A DNA stretch of 64,000 nt from NCBI RefSeq assembly GCF_008831285.2, contig NC_045142.1, positions 17,919,354 to 17,983,353 on the forward strand, given 5' to 3'. Positions 1 through 10,600 of the stretch are shown piece by piece. The notes below the pieces were generated by a model that saw nothing but the letters and a program-made list of their open reading frames with translations, ran no database searches and was not told the origin of the DNA. The stretch comes from Nymphaea colorata. Taxonomy: Eukaryota; Streptophyta; Magnoliopsida; Nymphaeales; Nymphaeaceae. Each line of letters begins with the position of its first letter. The stretch's first letter is position 1. Made by a program: the position numbers and the translations under genes.

Positions 1-676
1 CCGAATCCTGCTGAAGCGAGTCTCACCCCACAACCTGGATCAATTTCCGTGAACCGAATCAAACAAAGGCACTTGAACAGGGAGTTCCAATTTTCAGAAC
101 ATCTGCTACCATACTTTCCATGCAAAGAACACAGTAAGCCTAAATGGTTTCTGATCAAGTGAAACTCTTGGATTTCTGCAATTTTTTTCTTTTCAGGTTC
201 TACATAAAATTCATGAACTCAAGGTAAGAAATTTAGATTGCTCATTCAGGGAACGGCAATGACGGTAAACAACAGACTGCAACATTAAGGATGAAGCTTC
301 ACTATGTGACAAGTTGATAAATAGTGCTTGAATCTCTTGAATAGATTCCATTACCTCTCATAAACCCACTGCATTCCATACCATACCCTGCAACACAACA
401 CAAAAACTTAGTTAATAGAGAACGATTCTGGGACAGGCAATCACTGAATGGCAGGGGAGAGAGGCTCTACCATGGCAAAGAAAAATCAGAGCTTTTGGAG
501 GAACGAGTGGCAGCCATCTACAAGTAAAGAGTTGCACTCCCCTCTGATTCTTTATGTACTCCTGTTTCAATTCACCGCAGAATTTGATCTCACACATCAG
601 CAAAGACATCACTTAACGAGAGAGAGAGAGAGAAAGATGGTTAGTGCAGACTTGCCTCTTGGTATTCAAAATCCAT
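1..676 (-). CDS. Monoacylglycerol lipase-like alpha/beta hydrolase (partial, 5' end)
   Basis: Partial gene running off the left edge. Coding exons in transcription order are 676-656, 561-471, 387-355 and 34-1, and all phases join. Exon 1 encodes M-D-F-E-Y-Q-E. The following exons give EYIKNQRGVQLFTCRWLP, then KALIFLCHG (split at the G codon), YGMECSGFMR and CGVRLASAGF. These match the N-terminus of plant monoacylglycerol lipase / caffeoylshikimate esterase-type serine hydrolases, where the HG motif contributes to the oxyanion hole. The catalytic Ser, Asp and His lie outside the window. Family enzymes cleave monoacylglycerols, lysophospholipids or related esters, and the substrate here cannot be told. 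The intron after exon 1 starts with GCAAGT, a GC-AG intron; the other two start with GT. The ATG at 676 directly follows a CTAG acceptor, so the 5'UTR lies in an upstream exon. Confidence 0.85.
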
Positions 677-791
677 CTAGAAAGAAACACAACGAATCTG
701 CAACTGCAAGAAAGAATCATAAACCCACTTCATTGTTGAGAAGAGGAAGCATTTGGAAGGCAATAACAAACGCGTGAGGTTCATAACTCAC

Positions 792-960
792 CAATAGGAC
801 GTTTCTCTCCTCCTCTTTTCTTTGGCTTCTGATGAAACGAAGCGTCGGCCTGCTTGATTTAAAAAGAAAAAGGCAAACAGAAAGTAAAAAGTAAGGGATG
901 AAGACGAAAACGGTGGAAGCGGTGATCTCTTTCTCTTTCACTTTCTTTCTCCATCTCCAT
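792..960 (-). other. Probable 5'UTR exon of the hydrolase gene
   Basis: Purine-rich leader on the minus strand ending at 792 before a good donor (TTG then GTGAGT). It fits the CTAG acceptor just before the ATG at 676. The exon contains GAGATG repeats, and a possible upstream ORF (966-859, 35 codons) starts at or just before the likely transcription start. The transcription start is inferred only from the TATA box at 987-993. Confidence 0.5.
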
Positions 961-986
961 CTCCATCTCTATCTCTGTCGACGTGA

Positions 987-993
987 ATTTATA
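987..993 (-). promoter_or_regulatory. TATA box of the hydrolase gene
   Basis: The minus strand reads CCCTATAAATTC about 30 bp upstream of the purine-rich leader. Spacing and sequence fit a plant TATA box. Confidence 0.5.
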
Positions 994-1000
994 GGGAGAA

Positions 1001-4000
1001 CGGCTTCGCCTGCTTCTACTTTCATTTGCCCCGCTGTTAATTTTTTGTTTCTGTTTTTTGGTAAAATAACATACTTTATTCAGAACAGTCCTTCATTTAT
1101 ATTTATATTGCAAGAGACACCATCTCTTAAGTAGTTTTACTCCCTCCCTCATTTTAGGCCGGAAGTTGCTAACTAATAAGAGAGATGTAATTGGTTCGGG
1201 TTCAAGTCGCTTCCGCACTTCACCAAATTGGATTGTGCATAAGGGGATTCAGATTCAGATACAAATGTGAACCTTAGCTTTCAAAACTGAATTTAGATCT
1301 GACTAGTGTAAGATCTGAAATCTATATGTAACGTGGACGGTTTTCTTATCATATATTAGTCACACTGAACTCGGATTCGGATTCAGTTATGAACCTGCAT
1401 GTGAATTGGATTAGTGATCCCATCCAGATTTGTTTATCAAATCCAATTAAATGAATCCAAAATAAGAGCACCAATTGATTTACCTACATCATTTTGTAAC
1501 TATTATATAACAGCATCCAGAGGGTTGGGTTGGTACAAGGGGATAGAGTAGCTATTGGCATGCAACTAGTCTCTGCTTCAATTTCCAGGGGCCAATTCTC
1601 TATGATACAAATGAGGGACCACCAACATGTAAGTTGAAGCGCAGAGGAACGGCATCTCGAGGCACCAAAATAGATCTTGTACTCTAAGTGATGAGGGGTT
1701 AAAAAAATAATTGGAGCACCCAAGCCGTTTTAAGGTGGTGTTTGACATCAAGAACACTAACATAGCATTTCTTGAATGTCCCAAAGATTAAGACAACAAA
1801 TTCTTGACACCAACATTATGTTTCATGAATCTGTCTCAAAGATTATAGCATGTAATTCATAAAATTATTTTACAAATATACCTCAATTTTTATCAATGAT
1901 TCATGGAACACTATCTCACTAAGCGATCTTGTTTGATCATCCAAACAAGAGGTTAAAAGAAAACAAAATTTTGCATTCTTGGTTTTGATTTGGAGACATA
2001 GTATATAGAAAAGCATTTGTTTTCATAGGCGCATCGCTATAATATTCAATATTGTAAGGACGTAAACAAAAAAAATATGAAATCTCAACGTTGCGTTAGA
2101 GGTAACAGAGAACTAGCATGAATTCTCTTCGTATCTTTTATATATTCACACACCCGACCACTTGCGTAAGGGAGAAAAACCTGACTTTTTAAATTCATAT
2201 TAAAAACTGTTTTAAATTAATATGTTTAACTGCTAATTTAAAACCAATCATGCTTTAACTCCAGTGATTTTTGTAAAAACAAGTAATATTTATAGTACCA
2301 AAATTTTGATTTTATAAGAGATGTTCATTTTTTTATTTTAAGTAAGAAAACAACTAATTTAATGCATATTTATTATCAAATCACTCTTAATATATATTTA
2401 TTATCAAATCACTCATATGAAATTAAGTTTCAAAAACAATAATAATTAATTTTAATAGGTCAAATTTTTACTTTACCAAGTTTCCTGTATATATGATCCT
2501 TAGCTACGTTATGAAGAAATCCTTGACCTCCTACACTGCTCGAGCAGCCATAATGTTGACTTTGTTTTCTTCTCAAACCTATCTTTTCTTTTTCCAACCT
2601 AAAAAGCTTTTGAAGGAAGGATGTTTTTCTAAACACTTTTATATATGTTTCTCTCTTTTTCCATTTCTTTTTTAGTCTCACAACTGTTTCTAATTTAATA
2701 CCAGTGGTCGGAAGAAACAAAAGAAATCTGAAAACTCCTTCAACAAAACATATATTTTGTTCCACGTAAACGTAAGTTTGACCAGCAACGGTCGCAGCGA
2801 TGAACACGCAAACGAATCGGTCAAAGCTGAGACGGAGCGTGGGTCCCGCGACGTTGATCGCCCTCATCCTGACACGTCCTCCCGTGCCACACGGGATCTC
2901 CGCGTCTCGGCTCCAACCACCTGGCGTGGATTTATTTCATTATTTTTTTTTTCTCGTATCAATCTTTATCTTGTCAGTGGCTTTTCTTATCCTTTTATTT
3001 TTCCATTTTAAAATTCATCACAATGATGGAAAAGAATGCATATCGTATCATTTTAAAATTCATTTTGCTCATTTTGTGAGAAACATAGTTTAAGTTAATC
3101 ATTTTTTAATAATTATTTAATAATTAAAAAATCAACAGCTCTATGACATCAAAATTTTGATAGTAGAAAGATCTTTTTTTTTTTTAAACAAAAATAGCAT
3201 CATTTGAAACATCATTTACATTAAATATATTAACAGATTCACATTTTGTTTCAAATACTTTTTTAACTCAAATTTAAGAGGTCAGACTTTTGTCCCTTAT
3301 CTAAGTGCTATGATATTGATGTGTAATAATAAAAGGCCCAAAAGTTGTTTCCATCCTTATCAGGTGAAGAGTCATTGTCACCAAAAGAATTGCTACCCCT
3401 TTTCCTTATTTACATATTGAGGCTTTTTAAAAATTAAAAATTTTAGACCTAATATGTTTCTTAGTTTTTTTTTTTTTTTTGCTCCGCCCCTACTTTGTAG
3501 GCAGGAACAAAGCCGGAACCATTTTAGTAATGTAATTTCCAAAATTCTTACAATGCTAAAATAACACTTTTGGAAATATTAAGTTTTAATATCATTCAGT
3601 TTGAATGTCTGGTATGATAGTTCATGCTATTGTTAGTATTTATATTATTTTATTAATGTTTACTTATGAAAAATTGCCAACAACCTAAACTTCCAAGGTC
3701 ATAATACCTTTATACCGTTAAGGTTCTGATTTGTTTGGCTGGATGTAAAGTGCATTATTTGAACTTGGGTGTCACGCTTAGTACCATTTGTAGCCCAAAA
3801 AGAATAATATTTCAAAAAGCAACCACATGATTCAAACCTCAGGTCACTTATGGTACGCGCCTTGAAGTAGTGTTTATATGATTGAATTGCTCACAATAAA
3901 GGGGAAAAATATGCAACTAGATTATGTTTTCCTTTGACAGGCTAATATGGAGTCTTAGCAGAGCTTTTAAACAAATCAGGAGGCAGATTAATAAACTTCA

Positions 4001-4981
4001 TAATTTTTTTTAGGGTTAATTCATATTTTTGATAAATCCTAATGGATTTTTGAAAAGTCTTCACAATTTTAAAAATTTTGAAAATCTAGAAAGGGGCTTG
4101 TGACCCCACAAAACCAATAAAAGGAGAATACATTAACAAAATTAATGGGTGACAAGGTTCCATGAATGCAAAGTAAAAGGCAAGAAAGTGACAGCAACTA
4201 ATTAATAAATGTGTCATTGAGATATCCTCAATGAACAACAAAGGAATTTTAAGGGTCTATGGATTGAACCCAAAGATTTAGACAGATTCACTAAAATACT
4301 ATGTTACAATATTCTATCAGTCCCGCCCAAGATTGGCAAATTAAACAACTTACTTAAATATATTGTCCTTTTGTAGAGTTACCAAACACATTGATTATAT
4401 ATATTTACATGTAAAACTTTTTCAAAATGATATTTTTGAGTCTTTTTTTTCTATTGAATTCATTAGGCTATAGCTTTTTAAAGTCATTTGGGTTCATTTG
4501 ATCCAATATGATAGATGGTTAAGAGAAAAACAAGGATCAACATTTTCTGTTCACTCATTTTTCTTAATTGTTTTTTTTTCTACCATCCGTCTATTTCAAA
4601 TAGACGACATTGGGAGGAGTTACACACAGAGATAGATACATAAGACTTTCCAAAATGATATTGAGTTTTAATTCTTTCTTTCTTTAGATTTCATCAATTC
4701 TAGAAAAAAAAAAAAAGTCGTGAAATGGAAAGACAAGTAACTAAGAAAAACAAGAGGAAAAAGTATGCAAGATTACGAACTAGTTGAACCCATTCTCGAA
4801 TAATTTAAACGCGCAAAAACTTAGAGCTTTTGCAGCTCTTATCCAACAAGTTGCCATTTTTCTTAAAAGGAAATAACGACATATTAATGAAAAAACCGAA
4901 TCCTTATTGTATATGGCAAATTTGAATGAGGACCTTATACAAATCATTGACCATTTTATGATGTTCAAATTTGGTGGTAGT
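1001..4981. other. AT-rich intergenic spacer
   Basis: No coding exon was recognised on either strand. Open frames such as 2460-2867 lack family resemblance and sit in AT-rich, homopolymer-rich DNA. Around 1736-1960 there is a degenerate stretch with the 'gtgtttgacat ... catccaaacaag' end motif common in plant MITE remnants, too decayed to delimit. Confidence 0.5.
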
Positions 4982-5254
4982 TAGGCCTGGGCATCGGGGG
5001 CCCACTCGGCCCCATAAGAGTAGGACCGGGGTTGGCCCAATGTTTGAAACCCGAGCTTGAGTTCAATTAAAATAAAAAAATTATTTTTTTAAATAAAAAT
5101 AAAATTTTTTTAATATAAAATATATTTTAACAATAAAATATATATCATTATTAAATAAAATAATAAAAAAATAAATCTAATCAAATCAAGCCCCGTTGGC
5201 TGACCTGCGGGGGCCCAATACATTATTGGGCTGGGTACTGAGTACCCAAGCCTG
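4982..5254. mobile_element. GC-armed hAT-like MITE, degenerate copy
   Basis: The left end TAGGCCTGGGCATCGGGG matches the ends of the two better-preserved elements at 37739-38841 and 43147-43470. The right end (GTACCCAAGCCTGA) is a decayed inverted copy. Between the GC-rich arms lies an A/T-only core of about 110 bp, the same architecture as the 43147-43470 copy. No clear 8-bp target duplication survives, so the right boundary is approximate. Confidence 0.6.
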
Positions 5255-7649
5255 AAGTATAGAACAGTTCTCAACTAGCCATCCATAATTGGTGGGCCCG
5301 TTCTAGATTTTGATGGCAGTAGGGAAAGGCATCCGTAATTGGTGGGTCCAGTTATGGGTTTTCTAGCTCAGATTCAGATAGTACGCTTGCAAATGGGTTG
5401 GATCCAAAACAGTAGAATACACTTGTGATCTGGTCAAAACCGAACCCCCTACAGCTAAAAATGTCAAAATCTTATACTGGATTCGATACATTTGATCCGA
5501 TGGAATCTTATCATCAGTTTAATTCTCGTGAGCGTTAGTCATTTAGACTGCAAATGATGGCAGTGCGATACTCTAATTGACAGATGTACAACGGGTTCAC
5601 TCAAATCTCGAAGCAGCCCTAAACTTTGAGAACTAAAAAAAGGAGGAGGGCTTCGGCCCTTTGCTTCTGCTCCCTGAAACTGCTGTAAATTAATTTGTTC
5701 CCTCTTTAAATGGTAACTTTTCTAGCACGATTTTCCACTTTACTAGTACTTAATATTTTTGTTTCTCCATTTCAGGCACGTTAATGATGGCATTTCGTAA
5801 AACCAAATAGACTTAAAAGCTTGACTATTGAAAATAAAAGAATGCGATTCTCATAGTTTACTGACAAATCAGCAAATATAAGGAGCAAAATTGCAGTATC
5901 TTCATTCAAGCAGCAACTGTCATGACATATTGGCAAACATCTTGTCATCTGAAACCATTAAATATTTATGAACAAAAAATTTTGGACGATACATTTGAAA
6001 TATTGGCAATATGTAAACGTTTTGCAACTTCAGAAGCAAGAAGAATTACGTTTGTAAGTGGAGGATTGCTACTTGCCGACAAAAGAGAACAGGTGGCGCA
6101 TTAACAGTGTGACCCACCGTTTTTCCCTGATCTATTCTCTCATTCCAAGCAAAAACGTGATCTCTGCGTTGGTGGCAGATCTTCAAGCAGCTCATAACTT
6201 ACCGGTTTATTAAAATGCCTTTCACGTTTCAAAAGCCATCGCTGGTGTTATCGCAAACTGACAAGCTAAATTATTGGGCTTCTGAAATAGAAAGAGCAAG
6301 ATACACAAAGACTTTCAAGACCACCATGAGCAATTAAATCGCCATTCAGATATACCATGTTAAAAGTAACTTTACAAGAAAAAGTAAAATGTCATTTGTA
6401 AAGAAAAAGGAATCTCTTTCAATCTGAACATATTTAATCTTATGACTTTTGCGATGCCAACATCTACAAAAGCTATGCTCTGGGAACAACAGAATCATTT
6501 GACAGACAATTAATCTAATCGATGTCCAACATTTATTTAAGTGCAGAAACCAACTTATAAATGGAACAATGATAGAACTTTGAACTATTTTTCAGAATCT
6601 GCTAGAATACTGAAAGCAGTTAGCAAACCACACAATAAGAATTTTTTTTAAGATATGAAATAAATAAAAAAAATCTGCAATAAACATTTCACTTGCAGCC
6701 ATTTATTTGATGTCTCCAAAAGGTAACAAGAGAACCACTCACTTTCCAGGCCACCGCAGTTTACTTGCACTAAAAGGTTCTTCAGAGGTCAAAAACCATG
6801 CCAGAGAGTTGGCTAAATGTGCAAGTTTGTCTGTCAGTCAGAGACCATGAATTTAATTCTTCGAGAGGCATTTAAAGCCATGATCCCCAGAAGATTGAGC
6901 CATTGACACAATTGCTTTTAAGAAAGGGAAAGGGCCAACTCACACTGACCGTCAAACTCCAGGGTGACAAGGTTTGATTGCCAATGGCTCATGAAAACTA
7001 TTGCTTTTTCATGCATATATACTACTTTATCAAAAAAAACCGACCTGTTTTTCCCTTCTATTTCTTGGGTGCCATAAAATTTTCTACTTCATAAACGTTC
7101 CTTTCTGCAACCAAGCGTCATATTAGAAATATGAACACGAACCCACAAACGCAGAGGTATTGGCTGTAGCAGAGTAATCAGATCCATGCATTGTTTGCTT
7201 CAGTTGCCACATGCTACACAGCAGGCTCAATTTTTAACAGCAACCATTTAGAGGCGTCAGTTTTTTCATCAAGTTCTCAAATCAGAGGACCTGCAATCCC
7301 CATTTATAATAGGAGGTCAACTCTGTCAGGTGACGCATATCCTGTTCAACATTAATAACTAAATCCACCGAATACTGTACCTGTTCAAGATGAAAAGGGA
7401 AACCACCCTTCGTGCATATTTTGATTCAGGTTAATGAAAAAAAGGCCTTGAAACTATTCACTTTTTGATACATGAGCATAACCACCCCTTTGTACACGCT
7501 GTGTGTGGGGGCGCTAGACCCTTTCACAGCTACTAAGAATTGGCTATCAGCCAGCAAAAGAAGGGAGAATTTGTTTAGGTGGCTCAAAAATAAAGATAGA
7601 TGTTAATCAACATTTACTGTCGTTGTAGGCCACTTTAAGCATCTCTAAA
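5255..7649. other. Intergenic region and probable 3' flank of the OEP16-like gene
   Basis: No coding exon could be supported. The part nearest 7649 must hold the 3'UTR of the minus-strand OEP16-like gene, but I see no convincing polyadenylation signal that would define its end. Confidence 0.4.
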
Positions 7650-10600
7650 TCAGATTTTTCGCCAGTGGTCAGCTGCAGCAGCAATTCCAGAAACCACAGC
7701 AGCAGTACTGAAGATCTGCATCCAGCTCTTGGTTTTTGCAGCCAAGAGAGCTCCCGTTATTGCGCCTGCAACACTAGCATTCACCTGCAGAGAGAATATA
7801 AAACAATTAGCATAGTGAAAGCAGTAGAGTCATGGGACACCTTGAAACTGCCCACAACTTTTTCCAGTGGGAGATACATAATAAAAGCTCTTACTAGTTT
7901 AATTGTTTAGCTTATTTCTTTTATGTGAATTGTTCTAGACGGAGTTTGACCACACCAACATTTTAAATGTATTGTGAAATGCAAGCCAAATCGACGTGGA
8001 CAGGGGCTGTCACCGGCCGACTCCTTCGGACCGTGCGGCGCGGCAAACTCTTGCTAGTAAGCCGCAAGCCTTCGCCTTGTTCAAGTGGGCGCAAATCACT
8101 TGAACGTTTTTTCGAAAACTCAAGACACAAAGTACACAAAGAGTGTGAAAAGAAAACTCGCAATATATTCACTTAAACAGTTGAGTACATCATTAGGGAA
8201 AGCAAGTAAGCTTTTACACTTTACTTACAAAGGATGGCCGAAGCCGCTTATAGAATTCTCATGCCGACCATCCAAAACAAGGAATCCCAATCTTACACTT
8301 GGGGCCGGTTTTGGGAGGGTGCTCCGACACAGGTGAACATTCGAGCTTACACCAAGACTCAACATAAGCAAAGCAAATACAACGAAAGCAAATGATGACT
8401 ATACAGACACGACACAAGGGAACAAGCTCCTCCGTTCAAATCAAGTGTCGTCCTCGGCGCTAGCAGCTTCGTGGTAGATCCTGACTTCTTCTAGATGGCT
8501 TCGCTTCAGACGAAAGACATACTCTCATATTGGCTGGTCTTCATCTACCCACTTGACCAAGTATCGCTTCGGTTCGCCAAGGAAGTTGACTTTGTGTCGA
8601 AAGATCTAATCTAACTGTCGGTCGGTGGCCCTCCGGGTTGAAGGAGCTCGTTGCAAGATCGCTCTCACCACGACTGGCTTCTCTCCGGGTCTTCATCATC
8701 GGCATAGAAGGGCTAGAGGTTGCAGGCGTGAAACACAGAATGCACCTTGAAGTCTGGCGGCAAGTCTAACTTGTATGCTAACTTCTCAATCCTCTTGACC
8801 ACAGTAAACGGCTTTTCATACTTTCGGATCAGTGCTCTGTGACGTTCACAGAAGATCCCGAGCGGTCTGGGTATAGTTTGACAAGAGCTTGGTCTCCCAC
8901 TCGAAACTCAGCAGGTCTTTGATTCTTGTCAGCCCATTTCTTCATCTTTTTGGCGGCCTTGTGCAAGAATGCCTTAGCTACCTCTGTCTGTTCTTGCCAG
9001 TCCCTGACGAACTGATAGGAGAAGCTGAGTCTTCCCTTCTTTTGGGCAGCAAGAGTGTGAGACATCAACGATTGTTGTCCAGTGGCTACTTCGAAGGGGC
9101 TGTGGTCGGAAGACTCTCTCTTCTGCAGGTTGTAACAGAATTGGGCAACATCGAGCAGCTTTACCCAGTTTTTATGGTCGGCGCTAACAAAGTACCGCAG
9201 GTACTGTTCCAACAAGGCATTGATGTGTTCGGTCTGACTATCAGTCTGCGGGTGGAAGCTTGTAGAAAACAACAAGTCTGAGTCAAGCAACCGAAACACT
9301 TCATGCCAAAACTTGCCCGTGAAGCGAGCATCGCAATCGCTCACAATACTCTTCGGCACGCCCCAATACTTCACGATGTTTTTCACAAACATCTTCGTTG
9401 CCTTCTCCGTTGGACTCTCCTTCGCAGTTGGGATGAACGTGACATACTTAGAAAACATATCCACAACAACGAAGATAGAGTTGTAGCCATCAACTCTGGG
9501 TAGACTCACAATGAAGTCCATAGAGATGCTCTCCCACGGACGCTCCGGAACAGAAAGAGGCTCGAGCAGGCCAGTGGGCTTCTGGTTACTCCACTTGTCC
9601 TGCTGGCAGATGAGGCAGGTCTTCACATACACCTCCACATCGTCGTGCATCTGGGGCCAATAGTACCCCCGTTCGAGAAGGGCCAGAGTCTGCTCCTGGC
9701 CTGGATGGCTAGCCCAAAGCGTATGAGTCTTCCCCGCTTCGACACAAAAACGCGTCCGCCCTTGGTGAGGAGCAATCTATCTCGTAGCCAGAATCATCGA
9801 GTCTTCCCCGCTTCGGCCAAGGCAACCAAGTGTTGGGCCGATGAGTCCTGCCACATTCCTTCACGAACCCGCTCGAGGAGCGCACCCTCCAATTGGGCTT
9901 CGGAGGACCCCGCTCGAGAGGCTGCAAGTTATGTCTTTCGACTCAACGCATTCACTACCATGTTGGTCTTGCCAACCTTGTATTCCAAAGCGAAATCAAA
10001 CTCCGCCAAGGATTCTTGCCAACGAACCAGCTTCAGAGTTCTGGGTCTTGAAGAAGCTGGTGGCGACATTATCTGTCTTGAAGACAAATTTTGCCCCCAG
10101 TAGGTAATGCCTCCATATGCGCAAGCAATGCACAATGGCGGTCATCTTCCGTTCATGCACCGTGCACCGCTTCTCAGGGTCCTTTAGCTTTCGGCTCTCA
10201 TAGGCGATCGGGTGACCGTCCTGCATTAGTACTCCACCGATGGCAAAATCTGAGGCGTCTGTGTGTACTTCAAAGGGCTTTGAGTGATCTGGCAACCTGA
10301 GAACAAGCTCTTGTACAAGGGCACACTTCAGGCCTTTAAAGGCATCTTGGGCAGACTGAGTCTAAATCCAGAATCTATTCTTTTTGAGAAGGTCAGTGAG
10401 GGGCACCGCTATCAATGAGTACACCGTGATGAACCGCAGATAGTAATTGGTCAACCCAAGAAATGACCGCAATTCAGACACATTTGAGGGCAGCTTCCAA
10501 TCTTGGACAGCTTTCACTTTCTCCGGGTCCATTCGCAGTTGGCCATCTCCTACAATATGGCCGAGGAAACTGATCTGTCGTTGGCCAAAGAGACACTTTT

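Noticed and set aside
2460..2867. 135-codon minus-strand open frame and its plus-strand partners
   Set aside because: AT-rich sequence, no family resemblance, and long frames on several strands at once suggest chance.
8889..10300. Several long plus-strand frames
   Set aside because: Antisense shadows of chromovirus integrase and RNase H.
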